Source of the DNA: Pelagadaptatus sp034112445
GTDB lineage: Bacteria; Pseudomonadota; Gammaproteobacteria; Pseudomonadales; Cellvibrionaceae
Direction: 5' to 3'
Length of the DNA: 64,000 nucleotides
Assembly: GCA_034112445.1 (NCBI GenBank)
Contig: JAWUVI010000035.1
Span: 1 to 64,000 of the forward strand
Both the position numbers and the translations under genes were made by a program. Every line of letters begins with the position of its first letter. Position 1 is the stretch's first letter. Positions 35,008 to 43,615 of this stretch are shown piece by piece. The notes beneath the pieces are model-generated. The model saw only the letters and a list, made by a program, of their open reading frames with translations, searched no databases and had not been told where the DNA came from.

Positions 35008-37106
35008 TGTTACCAAGGCTGCGCGAAGAACTTGAGCTTTACGCTGGACCGCCTTCGGCTCAAGGAGCACCTACTTGGGCGTTACAAGACCCCGTCCGTA
35101 ATTTGTTCTATCGCCTTGATTGGCTGACATTTGAAATATTATCGCGCTGGCATTTGAATGATCCTGCGGCAATTACCGGAGCAATTGACCGGGAAACCGC
35201 GATTGAATCTGAAGTAGAAGATGTCGCTGAAGTGATTTTATTCCTAGCCAACAATGAGTTAATTCAACGTCATCAGGCTAATGATACACAATGGTATGAA
35301 CGTCAGGCATTCAATCGTCGTGTTGCACCTCTGCAATGGTTGTTGCACCACTACCTGTTTTTCCGGCTTCCGCTTTGGTCCCCTGATGAGTGGTTGCAGC
35401 GCTGGTTGCCGTGGGTTAATCGCTTGTTTAGTAAGACTTTTGCTGTGGTAACGTTTGTGGCATTAGTGCTGGGCGTGCTGGAAGTGTCACGCCAGTGGGA
35501 CACCTTTACCGCGTCATTAATCGATACGTTTACTCTTGCTGGGATGGCGAGCTTTGCTGTGACCATGGTGTGGGTGAAGTTTATGCACGAGCTGGGTCAT
35601 GCGTTTACTGCGCGACGCTTTGGCTGTCGAGTACCAACCATGGGGGTGGCGTTTTTGGTGTTGTTCCCCATGGCGTATACCGATGTTAACGAGACTTGGA
35701 AGCTGCCTAAAAAAAACCAACGTTTGGCCGTGGGAGCGGCGGGCATTGTCACAGAGCTGGTGATTGCGGCTTGGGCGACACTGGCTTGGGCATTACTGCC
35801 TGATGGCTTGTTGCGAGATGCGGCATTTTTATTGGCCGCAGTTACTTGGATCTCTACGGTCTTTATTAATATTTCACCGTTTTTGCGTTTTGATGGGTAT
35901 TTTTTGTGTATGGATTGGCTGGAAATGCCCAATTTACATCAACGCTCTTTTGCTTTGGCGAAATGGAGAATTAGAGAGTGGATATTTGGCCTGAGTGCTC
36001 AGCCTCCAGAATATCTCTCAATAACGAAATGCAGGACCGTTATTGGTTTTGCTCTGTTTACCTGGATCTACCGACTGATAGTATTTAGTGGTATTGCGGT
36101 GTTGGTTTATACCATGCTGCCTAAACCACTGGGCCCTTTATTGGCGCTGGTAGAGTTGATGGTGTTTATCGTTATACCAATTTGGCGTGAACTTGGGGTA
36201 TGGTTTTCGTATTTCCCGCAAGCGTTTAAATCATTTAGGTTGTGGTTCAATATCATATTATTTGTCGTTTTCTTTGCTGTTTTCGCCTTGCCTTGGGACC
36301 AACGAATTCATTCGCAAGGGCTACTGACACCGGTACAGCATTATCAGGTTATAACCGCTAATGCGGCAATTTTAAACCGAATGCCAGCTAAAGACGGTCA
36401 AAAAATTGCAAAAGGTGAAACTCTGATTGATTTATACGAGCCTGATATTGCGTATCAACAGCAGGGCAAGATCTCGCAGCAAGCGTTACTCGATTGGCAA
36501 ATTAACGCCGCGGGTGTAGATGATCAACGACTTGACTACCAACGTATCTATACTGCCGAACGCGATCGTATTACCGCAGAAATCCAAAGTATCAATGACC
36601 GAGCAGACCGTAATCAGTTAACAGCACCGTTCAGTGGCAACTTCTATTTTGAGAGTCCAGATTTAAATGCCGGTGAGTGGTTGAAGAAAAATCAACGAGT
36701 AGGCGTGTTAGTAGACGTTTCGGCGTGGCGAGTAGAGACCTATCTGTCAGGGGCGGAACTGAAACGTATTCGGTTAGGCGATGTTGGCTATTTTTATTCA
36801 GAAACTCCAGATCTGTTTAAGCTTAAATTAAGAGTCGAGCATATTAATCATGATGTTACTCGCCGTATGAACAGTGGTTTTTTGGCTTCAACTCGAGGTG
36901 GACAGATACCGGTTCGAGAGGTTAATGACCAATTCATTCCTGAGCGAGCCATATATAAAGTGAGCTTGCTGGTGGATAGTGACGTACCGGTAAGTCGCCC
37001 GCGTATTTTACGCGGCAGTATTATTATTAACGGTCAAGCTAAGTCGTATTTCGATGATTTTATTACCTCGGCTGGGGCTTTGGTGGTTCGTGAAGCTGGA
37101 TTTTAA
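35007..37106 (+). CDS. PqqD-like / M50 site-2-protease-like / HlyD-like fusion protein
   Basis: 699 residues in three parts. Residues about 20-95 (DPVRNLFYRLDWLTFEILSR, then VEDVAEVILFLANNELIQRH) resemble a PqqD-type winged helix, a fold that reads leader peptides in peptide-maturation systems. Residues about 145-420 are a multi-helix membrane domain with the M50 zinc motif H194-E195-x-x-H198 (FMHELGHAF) and the second metal motif LRFDGYF with D296; both are intact. After a last helix (NIILFVVFFAVFALPWD), residues about 430-695 are HlyD-like, with lipoyl halves around ILNRMPAKDGQKIAKGETLIDL and LTAPFSGNFYF. The start at 35007 overlaps the previous stop; an in-frame ATG at 34992 adds five residues. 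Confidence 0.85.
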   Translation: MLPRLREELELYAGPPSAQGAPTWALQDPVRNLFYRLDWLTFEILSRWHLNDPAAITGAIDRETAIESEVEDVAEVILFLANNELIQRHQANDTQWYERQAFNRRVAPLQWLLHHYLFFRLPLWSPDEWLQRWLPWVNRLFSKTFAVVTFVALVLGVLEVSRQWDTFTASLIDTFTLAGMASFAVTMVWVKFMHELGHAFTARRFGCRVPTMGVAFLVLFPMAYTDVNETWKLPKKNQRLAVGAAGIVTELVIAAWATLAWALLPDGLLRDAAFLLAAVTWISTVFINISPFLRFDGYFLCMDWLEMPNLHQRSFALAKWRIREWIFGLSAQPPEYLSITKCRTVIGFALFTWIYRLIVFSGIAVLVYTMLPKPLGPLLALVELMVFIVIPIWRELGVWFSYFPQAFKSFRLWFNIILFVVFFAVFALPWDQRIHSQGLLTPVQHYQVITANAAILNRMPAKDGQKIAKGETLIDLYEPDIAYQQQGKISQQALLDWQINAAGVDDQRLDYQRIYTAERDRITAEIQSINDRADRNQLTAPFSGNFYFESPDLNAGEWLKKNQRVGVLVDVSAWRVETYLSGAELKRIRLGDVGYFYSETPDLFKLKLRVEHINHDVTRRMNSGFLASTRGGQIPVREVNDQFIPERAIYKVSLLVDSDVPVSRPRILRGSIIINGQAKSYFDDFITSAGALVVREAGF

Positions 37107-37226
37107 ACCGGTACGGAATTGTTGAATAGATTGTCAGCAACTAGTTTATTAAGTGGCATAAAACCTGCTTTTATTAATATTTATACGTCGTTTTATGGTT
37201 CTTTGACGCTAAGGCAAAAGGTTATA

Positions 37227-38021
37227 ATGAAGGTAGACACTCTAGTGCAGAGTAAGCAATTTATTGGTGGTTGTGCCCAGCTTTGGTCGCGCAAGTTATT
37301 GGTGGCTGTATTTGCTATCTTCTTGGCGTCATGCAGCGTGGTGGATGTCCGCAATACGGTTAGCACCCACAATGTGGATAATCCGTTTCCTCAGCAAGCA
37401 GTGGATAGTATTCGAGCAAAAAAAACATCACTGCAATGGCTGGTTAAAAATTTCGGCGAGCCCAATCGCATGATTGCTGGTAGTGGCGGTGAACGCTATG
37501 CGGTGTATCAATTTCAGCAAGAGCGGCAAATACGAGTAAGGGTGTTTTTGTTGTGGCGCAGCGGCGTTAACTCTATGGAATCGCAGCACTTGGTTGCTGA
37601 ATTAGATCCTGATAATAAGGTTGTTCGCTATTGGCAAGAAAAGGATTTAAAGCGACTCAATGCTATTTTGGATGAACAGCGACAAGTAGAGCTTGAGAAG
37701 AAACGCGTCAAGGCTGAGCAGGAACGTTTAATCGCTGAGCAAGAAAAACATAATGCCGAACTCCGCCAAGCTGAGCTAGAGCAGCAAAGGCGAGATCAAG
37801 AATTGGCTGAACGCAATAGAAAGCAGCAAATGGATGCCATTCTTCCGGATCTTGACGATATTCTTCTGCAAGAAAGAATTGAGCATGAGCCGACAATCAA
37901 ACGCGAATCAACAGTTAAGCATGAATCAACAGTTAAGCATGAATCAACAACAGACTATGAATCTTATGATTCAGAAGAGTTCAGTGTTGATTCAATTACA
38001 GAGTATGAAATTATTGATTGA
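37227..38021 (+). CDS. lipoprotein with BamE/SmpA-like domain and charged coiled coil
   Basis: 264 residues. A long signal region ends at the lipobox LASC (Cys36, VAVFAIFLASC). Residues about 60-125 (SLQWLVKNFGEPNRMIAGSGGERYAVYQF) resemble the BamE/OmlA fold. Residues about 140-215 are a Glu/Gln/Lys/Arg-rich coiled coil, and the acidic tail holds four HESTVK-like hexapeptides. The start at 37227 has AAGG five bases upstream; the frame is open back to 37119. It lies 120 bases after the M50 fusion gene and probably belongs to the cluster. Its end overlaps the convergent engB end by 11 bases. Confidence 0.75.
   Translation: MKVDTLVQSKQFIGGCAQLWSRKLLVAVFAIFLASCSVVDVRNTVSTHNVDNPFPQQAVDSIRAKKTSLQWLVKNFGEPNRMIAGSGGERYAVYQFQQERQIRVRVFLLWRSGVNSMESQHLVAELDPDNKVVRYWQEKDLKRLNAILDEQRQVELEKKRVKAEQERLIAEQEKHNAELRQAELEQQRRDQELAERNRKQQMDAILPDLDDILLQERIEHEPTIKRESTVKHESTVKHESTTDYESYDSEEFSVDSITEYEIID
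37884..37955 (+). repeat. 18-base tandem repeat, four units
   Basis: Four successive 18-base units encode HEPTIK, RESTVK, HESTVK and HESTTD in the tail of the lipoprotein. The two central units are nearly identical at DNA level, so recent expansion is likely. The frame is kept. Confidence 0.85.
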
Positions 38022-38667
38022 GTTCTTCAGTCGGATCTTCTAGTTCAGGCTCTACCCAGAGCCAGTCATTGAGAACCTGTTTGAGCTGCTCAATGCCTTG
38101 CTTTTTTAATGATGAAAATAGTTGTGCTGAAACTAAGTCATTAACCTCAGATTCGTTGAGGTGTTTTTGTACATTCAATAGCGTGGCTTTTGCTGGGCCT
38201 TTTTTGAGCTTGTCAGATTTAGTTAACAAAATGTGTACGGCCATCTCTTTCTCAACTGCCCAATTGATCATCATGGTATCGAACTCTTGCATAGGGCGGC
38301 GACAATCCATCATTAGCACTAAGCCTTTTAAACTTTGGCGCTCTCTGAGGTATTCAGACAAGTTACGTTGCCATTCCAATTTCATTTTCATGGGCACTTT
38401 GGCGTAACCATAACCGGGCAAATCGACCAGACGTTGCTGTTCATTCAGGTCAAAATAGTTAATTAGCTGAGTTCGCCCAGGAGTTTTACTGGTGCGTGCC
38501 AGCTTAGAGTTATTGGTAAGCGTGTTGATGGCACTACTTTTGCCAGCGTTTGACCGCCCCGCAAAAGCCACTTCAGCGCCCAGATCAGGAGGACATTGAC
38601 GTATTGACGGTGCGCTTTGTGTATAGTGAGCTAAATTATAATTGAGATTAATGATAGATTTGTTCAA
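38011..38667 (-). CDS. engB: ribosome biogenesis GTPase EngB/YihA
   Basis: Essential GTPase acting in large-subunit maturation. 218 residues with G1 GRSNAGKSS (about 37-45), a TPGRTQLINYF switch I, G3 DLPGYGYAKV, G4 TKSDK and a C-terminal helix. Divergent from the cytochrome c4 gene and separated from polA by the secretion cluster; in Pseudomonas polA and engB are, as I recall, direct or near neighbours. The C-terminal tail is acidic (EPELEDPTEELNQ). Confidence 0.96.
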   Translation of the reverse strand: MNKSIINLNYNLAHYTQSAPSIRQCPPDLGAEVAFAGRSNAGKSSAINTLTNNSKLARTSKTPGRTQLINYFDLNEQQRLVDLPGYGYAKVPMKMKLEWQRNLSEYLRERQSLKGLVLMMDCRRPMQEFDTMMINWAVEKEMAVHILLTKSDKLKKGPAKATLLNVQKHLNESEVNDLVSAQLFSSLKKQGIEQLKQVLNDWLWVEPELEDPTEELNQ

Positions 38668-38709
38668 GAGATAGCCTTGTAGAAATAGTGTGATTTCATG
38701 CCGTTGGTA

Positions 38710-38715
38710 TATAAT
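38710..38715 (+). promoter_or_regulatory. candidate -10 element of the cytochrome c4 gene
   Basis: A perfect TATAAT lies 48 bases before the cytochrome c4 ATG in the divergent gap with engB. The expected -35 position is not a good match, so the promoter may need an activator. Confidence 0.4.
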
Positions 38716-38762
38716 GACACCGTTTTGAATTGAAACCCAATCTAAGAGTGATGGATTAACAA

Positions 38763-39422
38763 ATGAAAAATATTTTCAAGCCTATTTTAATGGCCATAAG
38801 TTTGATTTTTTTATCCGCGGTAGCTGCTAACTCAGCGATGGCTGCTGGAGATGCAACGGCTGGAGAAGCTAAATCTACTGTATGTGCGGCCTGCCATGGA
38901 GCTGACGGTAATAGTCTAGCGCCTAATTTTCCAAAGCTGGCTGGGCTGGGTGAAAAATACTTACTTAAGCAGATGCAGGATATCAAATCAGGTGCTCGAA
39001 ATGTAGTTGAGATGACCGGAATGTTGAACGGCAATACCGATCAAGACCTGGCGGATATCGCAGCTTTCTTTAATAGTAAGCCAACCCAGTTGTCAGGTTC
39101 TAAAGAATTTAAAGTTAAAGTGGGCTCAGGCATTGAAGTTGATGCGCTTGAGCTGGGCGCTAAAGTTTATCGCGCCGGAAACAGCAAGGTCGGTACTCCG
39201 GCGTGTTCAGGTTGTCACTCTCCCAAGGGTAAGGGTAATGATCCAGCAGGCTACCCACGTTTAAGTGGTCAGCATGCAGCTTATATAGAGAAACAACTTC
39301 GAGACTTTCGTGCAGGCAACCGTTTAAACGATGGCGATCAACAAACGATGCGTCAGGTCACGGAATATCTTACCGATGCAGAGATAGTGGCATTAGCAAA
39401 CTATGTTTCAGGTCTCAATTAG
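38763..39422 (+). CDS. cytochrome c4 (diheme)
   Basis: Periplasmic electron carrier that can feed cytochrome c oxidases. Signal peptide of about 27 residues ending NSAMA. Two homologous heme c domains: C41-A-A-C44-H45 and C148-S-G-C151-H152, with distal Met regions VVEMTGMLNG and QQTMRQVTEYL. 219 residues, usual for cytochrome c4. Followed by a strong terminator, then dsbA, the same order as in Pseudomonas. Confidence 0.95.
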   Translation: MKNIFKPILMAISLIFLSAVAANSAMAAGDATAGEAKSTVCAACHGADGNSLAPNFPKLAGLGEKYLLKQMQDIKSGARNVVEMTGMLNGNTDQDLADIAAFFNSKPTQLSGSKEFKVKVGSGIEVDALELGAKVYRAGNSKVGTPACSGCHSPKGKGNDPAGYPRLSGQHAAYIEKQLRDFRAGNRLNDGDQQTMRQVTEYLTDAEIVALANYVSGLN

Positions 39423-39436
39423 TCAAAGGTTTTGTG

Positions 39437-39462
39437 AAAAAGCGGCTTAGGCCGCTTTTTTT
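39437..39462 (+). terminator. intrinsic terminator after cytochrome c4
   Basis: AAAAAGCGGC pairs perfectly with GCCGCTTTTT around a TTAG loop and continues into a T run, 15 bases after the stop codon. Confidence 0.92.
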
Positions 39463-39563
39463 ATCTCGGTTTATTGAAACTTTTTAGCTCAATAGAGTCT
39501 TACCTTCAGGTATTCGTGTTGTGAGTCAGCACTTCAACGTAAAATAAAAATTAGGAGAGAGGA

Positions 39564-40202
39564 ATGCGAGTTTTATTCGTCGCGCTGGGTTTAATCTTAT
39601 CACTGGCTGCTTGTGCCGAAGGCAATCAAGCTGAAGCACTTTATAAAGAGGGTGTACATTATTCAGTGCTTGAGCAATCAGTACGAACTGTCGACGCCAG
39701 TAAAATAGAAGTAACAGAGGTGTTTTGGTATGGCTGTGGCCATTGTTTCCGGTTTGAGCCTATGCTGCACCAATGGGAAAGAAGTCTAGCGGCCGATGTC
39801 GCATTCCGGCAGTCGCCTGCTATGTGGAACTCGGCTATGGAAACTCATGCTAGAGCGTTTTATACCGCTAAAGCGTTGGGCGTATTAAACAAGCTTCATC
39901 AGCCACTGTTTAATGCTTTGAATATTGAAAACAAGCAGCTTACGGATGAAGATGATTTGGCCGACTTATTTGCGACTTTTGGCGTTGACAAAGAAAAGTT
40001 TCATAAAACTTTTAAGTCTTTTGGGGTTACTAGCCAAGTGAAACAAGCCGACTCACGTGCTCGTAGCTATCAAATTACAGGCACCCCAGAAATTGTCGTT
40101 AATGGTCAGTATCGTGTAAGCGCCAGAATGGCAGGTGGTCAGCCACAAATGTTAAAAGTAGTAGATTTTTTGATTGATAAAATTCGTAAAAACAACAAAT
40201 AG
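39564..40202 (+). CDS. dsbA: thiol:disulfide interchange protein DsbA, possible lipoprotein
   Basis: Introduces disulfide bonds into exported proteins. 212 residues. The active site is C58-G-H-C61 in VFWYGCGHCFRFEP; the central pair Gly-His differs from the Pro-His of E. coli DsbA. The cis-proline loop is GTPEIVVNGQY. The N-terminus MRVLFVALGLILSLAAC fits a lipobox with Cys17, so the protein may be membrane-anchored, as known for the Neisseria DsbA lipoproteins; signal peptidase I cleavage at a nearby site is the alternative. Good GGAGAG ribosome site. Sits between cytochrome c4 and a diguanylate cyclase. Confidence 0.93.
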   Translation: MRVLFVALGLILSLAACAEGNQAEALYKEGVHYSVLEQSVRTVDASKIEVTEVFWYGCGHCFRFEPMLHQWERSLAADVAFRQSPAMWNSAMETHARAFYTAKALGVLNKLHQPLFNALNIENKQLTDEDDLADLFATFGVDKEKFHKTFKSFGVTSQVKQADSRARSYQITGTPEIVVNGQYRVSARMAGGQPQMLKVVDFLIDKIRKNNK

Positions 40203-40215
40203 CTTTTTCAGTAAC

Positions 40216-40257
40216 AGCGAAATAGAATTTTAAGTATTAATCTCTCTCTATTTCGCT
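40216..40257 (+). terminator. inverted repeat after dsbA, possible terminator
   Basis: AGCGAAATAGA (40216-40226) and TCTATTTCGCT (40247-40257) are perfect 11-base complements with a 20-base AT-rich spacer, 14 bases after the dsbA stop. The stem is not GC-rich and only a short pyrimidine tract follows, so termination is uncertain. Confidence 0.45.
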
Positions 40258-40316
40258 TTCTCCCTCCGTCTACCAGCTATACTAAATATCTTTAGTGATG
40301 GCGAGAATAGTAAGGT

Positions 40317-41996
40317 ATGACAACCAAAGATGCGGCTCACTGGCGCGATAAATACCTAGATTTATTAGATGAGCAAGAGTCCGAGCAAAAAAACTTCACG
40401 TTGCGCTTAGACGTTCTGGAAAAAGCCTTGCTGCGTGTCAGCCTAGCCGCCGAAGGCTACGATGATGACCTTGATAGGCATTTAACCTCCCTCCGAGACT
40501 CCTTGCGAGACCATGACTCGGCAGACACAGAGACGTTATTTAAACCTTTAGAAGCACAGCTGATCCTCTCTGATGAGCAACGTTCACTTGCTATAGAACG
40601 AAGCCAGTCGGCATTACAGACTATGTTGGTGGCCTTAAGACGTTCTAGCTCAGACAAAGATCAGCGTGAACTATTAAAAGAAAAAGCCAAAGCTGTAACC
40701 GGAGAGTGTGGAAAAATAATTTCTATTGCGGGATTTTTAGAGCAGTTAGCACAATTGCAACAACAAGTGTTAGATTCAGTAGCAGGTGAGGCTGCTGAGT
40801 TTGATGAAGTTATTGATGGCGATATAATTGATACAGATAATACTTTGGCACTTAACTACTCCGCCGTTGACGTGTCGAACGCGACAGTTTCTGCGAGAGC
40901 TGGCGGGCAAGTATTTAATCAACAGGGCGCAGAGTCTAGTGACAATTTTGCGCATGTCTCCGAAAAATTATTTCCAATTTTAAATGATCTTTTAAATTAC
41001 GTGGATCCTCCTGCCGATTGCGTGGTGCAGAAAGCTATTGCGGTTCGTCAAAGGTTAGAAAGTGGCTTGGACTGGAAAGACTTGGTGCCAACGTTGGAGG
41101 ATATAAGAGACTTAATTATCCAAGCCTATCTTGCGGCTGACGATGAGCATAAAACATACCTACTTCAAGTCGACGATACTCTTAAGCAAATCCTGTCGGC
41201 TTTGGGTTTGGTTATGGATGACTTTCAGGGGCAGCAGGAGGCTGAGAAAAAGTTTAATCGAACTATTACTGACAATATGGATAGCCTATCTTTAGTGTCG
41301 AAATCGACTTCAGATGTGGATGAATTAAAGGGCCATGTCGACAGCCATCTTTTGGCATTACAAAACGCCATCAATAATAAGCAATTAGAGACGGATAAGA
41401 TCACAACGCCACTGAGCGAACAGTTAGCGCAGTTGTCAAAACAGATTCAGGCAATTGAATCTGAGGCGAATACAGCGAAGCGGGATTTAGAAGAGCAACG
41501 GCAAAAAGCAATTACCGATTCATTAACACAGCTGCCAAATAGAGAGGCTTATGTTGAGCGTGCTTTTCATGAATTTACGCGCTGGCAGCGTTATAAGCAC
41601 CCATTGACATTAGCCGTTACGGATATCGATTTGTTCAAAAGAATCAATGATAACTATGGGCACCAAGCTGGCGATAAAGTCTTACAAGTACTGGGGAAAG
41701 CGATTGCAAAGCGGCTGCGGGATGTGGATTTCATTGGTCGCTATGGTGGTGAAGAATTTGTTATGTTATTGCCGGAAACTGATGAACAAGGTGCGTTTGA
41801 TGTGCTGGATAAAATACGTAAGGCGATATCAGAGATAGCGTTTCGTTTTAAAGACGATCCAGTAACGATCACTTTGTCCATTGGTTTGTCAGCATTTCGG
41901 GACAATGACAACATAGAAAGTGTTTTTGCTAGGGCGGATAAACAACTCTATGTCGCTAAAGAGAGAGGCCGGAATTTATGTCTGATTGCAGATTAA
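40317..41996 (+). CDS. diguanylate cyclase (GGDEF) with long helical N-terminus
   Basis: Makes cyclic di-GMP from two GTP. 559 residues: about 390 residues of charged, mostly helical sequence with no transmembrane segment and a coiled coil just before the catalytic domain (LSEQLAQLSKQIQAIESE), then a GGDEF domain with GGEEF at 477-481, so catalysis should be intact. RDVD at 468-471, five residues before the motif, is an RxxD inhibitory site for product feedback. Cytoplasmic. A position after dsbA resembles that of a Pseudomonas GGDEF gene. The signal sensed by the N-terminus is not evident. Confidence 0.93.
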   Translation: MTTKDAAHWRDKYLDLLDEQESEQKNFTLRLDVLEKALLRVSLAAEGYDDDLDRHLTSLRDSLRDHDSADTETLFKPLEAQLILSDEQRSLAIERSQSALQTMLVALRRSSSDKDQRELLKEKAKAVTGECGKIISIAGFLEQLAQLQQQVLDSVAGEAAEFDEVIDGDIIDTDNTLALNYSAVDVSNATVSARAGGQVFNQQGAESSDNFAHVSEKLFPILNDLLNYVDPPADCVVQKAIAVRQRLESGLDWKDLVPTLEDIRDLIIQAYLAADDEHKTYLLQVDDTLKQILSALGLVMDDFQGQQEAEKKFNRTITDNMDSLSLVSKSTSDVDELKGHVDSHLLALQNAINNKQLETDKITTPLSEQLAQLSKQIQAIESEANTAKRDLEEQRQKAITDSLTQLPNREAYVERAFHEFTRWQRYKHPLTLAVTDIDLFKRINDNYGHQAGDKVLQVLGKAIAKRLRDVDFIGRYGGEEFVMLLPETDEQGAFDVLDKIRKAISEIAFRFKDDPVTITLSIGLSAFRDNDNIESVFARADKQLYVAKERGRNLCLIAD

Positions 41997-42031
41997 GTTC
42001 AGCGCAACCTGCAAGTAATCCTCTGCGTGCT

Positions 42032-42649
42032 TTATGTGTGAGATGTTTGCAGGGCATCGTTTAAAAAGCCATTAGTGAGTACTGGCCATTGGTCGTTCCA
42101 GAATTCAGTGGGTGGCCGTTTGAATTCACTGCGAACAAATTGTGCTATTCGACCTTCGGCAGTGGCAACCAGTAAGTTGGCGGCGGCAGACATCGGTAGC
42201 GTAGGGCGCAATCCTTCACGCATTTCTGCTTCGCGTAGTATTTGTTTTATTTGGGTTTCTAAGCGATCAAAAATCTGCGCAACGCGTAATCTCAGTTTTT
42301 CAGTTTCACCTGTTAAAGCATCCCCAGTAAGAATTCGAGTGATGCCTGGGTTACGCTCTGTGAAGGTCAGCAATAAAAATAATATGTTGTTGCAACGCTG
42401 CAATGCAGAATTGTCGTCGTTGACAATCAAGTTGATTCTAGAAAACAGAGTGTCTTCGATAAATTCAATAAGTCCTTCAAACATCTTTGATTTGCTGGGA
42501 AAGTGACGATACAAGGCTGCTTCAGAAACTCCAACTTCTTTGGCTAGGGCTGCTGTGGTAATTCTAGCCCCAGGAGATTGTTCTAGCATGTGCGCTAGTG
42601 ACTCTAAAATTTGTTGTCTACGCGAAACTTTATTGCTCGTCTTGCTCAT
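42032..42649 (-). CDS. slmA: nucleoid occlusion factor SlmA (TetR family)
   Basis: DNA-binding protein that blocks FtsZ assembly over the nucleoid. 205 residues; N-terminal helix-turn-helix ITTAALAKEVGVSEAALYRHFPSKSKMFEGLIEFIE is close to the SlmA signature. The ligand-like domain retains GEKLRLRVAQIFDRLETQIKQ-like spacing (here TEKLRLRVAQIFDRLETQIK). Encoded just after argB on the same strand, a usual SlmA context near coaBC and argB. Confidence 0.92.
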   Translation of the reverse strand: MSKTSNKVSRRQQILESLAHMLEQSPGARITTAALAKEVGVSEAALYRHFPSKSKMFEGLIEFIEDTLFSRINLIVNDDNSALQRCNNILFLLLTFTERNPGITRILTGDALTGETEKLRLRVAQIFDRLETQIKQILREAEMREGLRPTLPMSAAANLLVATAEGRIAQFVRSEFKRPPTEFWNDQWPVLTNGFLNDALQTSHT

Positions 42650-42686
42650 AGAAAATGCCCGATTAAATAGATTGGTAATGTGCTGT

Positions 42687-43586
42687 TTAGTGACGATTGG
42701 TAATTAAGGTGCCAATTCCTTGATCAGTAAATACTTCTAACAATACGGCGTGTTCAACACGTCCATCAACAATGTGAGCACTTGCTACACCATTTTTAAC
42801 CGCGTCTAAAGCGCAGCCGATCTTCGGTAGCATGCCGCCGTAAATCGTGCCATCTTCGATGAGAGCATCAACCTGCTTGGTGCTTAAGCCGGTGAGAACC
42901 TCCCCGCTTTTATCTTGCAATCCAGCAACATTAGTCAACAGCATCAGTTTTTCTGCTTGCATTACCTCAGCAATTTTCCCAGCTACTAAGTCAGCGTTGA
43001 TATTATAAGATTTACCATTCTCGTCAACGCCTATAGGCGCAATAACTGGGATGAAATCACTGTTGGTTATCATGTCAATAACAGCGGTATTAATGGATGC
43101 AACTTCGCCTACATGACCAATGTCAATGATTTCCGGTGCCAGCATTTCTGGGGTTTTATGTGATACTTGCAGTTTACGGGCGTTAATTAAGCGGCCGTCT
43201 TTTCCGGTGACGCCAATAGCTTGACCGCCGTTACGGTTGATCAAACTTACAATTTGTTTGTTAACTGTAGCGCCGAGGACCATTTCAACCACATCCATTG
43301 TTGCGCTGTCGGTAACGCGCATGCCGTTAACAAATTCAGATTTTATATTAAGTTTTTCTAACAGCTCTCCGATTTGTGGTCCGCCACCGTGCACGACGAC
43401 AGGATTCATGCCAACTAATTTCATCAGCACTATATCGCGTGCAAAACTGTTTTGTAGGGCTTCATCAGTCATGGCGTTGCCACCAAATTTTACGACGATG
43501 GTTTTATTGGTGAAGCGCTGGATATAAGGCAAAGCTTCGGTGAGAACGTTGGCGACATTAATGGCGCTATCGCGAGTTAAAGACAT
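42687..43586 (-). CDS. argB: acetylglutamate kinase
   Basis: Second step of arginine synthesis, phosphorylating N-acetylglutamate. 299 residues with KFGGNAMTDEAL (phosphate loop), VVHGGGPQIGELL (substrate loop), GVTGKDGRL and NINADLVAGKIAEVMQAEKLMLLTNVAG. The N-terminal helix before IVVKFGGNAM is of the length seen in arginine-inhibited hexameric enzymes, so feedback inhibition is likely. Encoded between algC and slmA. Confidence 0.97.
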   Translation of the reverse strand: MSLTRDSAINVANVLTEALPYIQRFTNKTIVVKFGGNAMTDEALQNSFARDIVLMKLVGMNPVVVHGGGPQIGELLEKLNIKSEFVNGMRVTDSATMDVVEMVLGATVNKQIVSLINRNGGQAIGVTGKDGRLINARKLQVSHKTPEMLAPEIIDIGHVGEVASINTAVIDMITNSDFIPVIAPIGVDENGKSYNINADLVAGKIAEVMQAEKLMLLTNVAGLQDKSGEVLTGLSTKQVDALIEDGTIYGGMLPKIGCALDAVKNGVASAHIVDGRVEHAVLLEVFTDQGIGTLITNRH

Positions 43587-43615
43587 CTGTAAACCTTAAT
43601 TTATATACAATGGAA

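Noticed and set aside
37884..37955. 18-base repeats considered as a CRISPR or minisatellite array
   Set aside because: Units are contiguous without spacers and are in frame inside a coding region.
42075..42506. 143-codon frame opposite slmA
   Set aside because: Antisense shadow of a well-supported TetR-family gene; Ser/Arg/Asn-rich composition without any motif.
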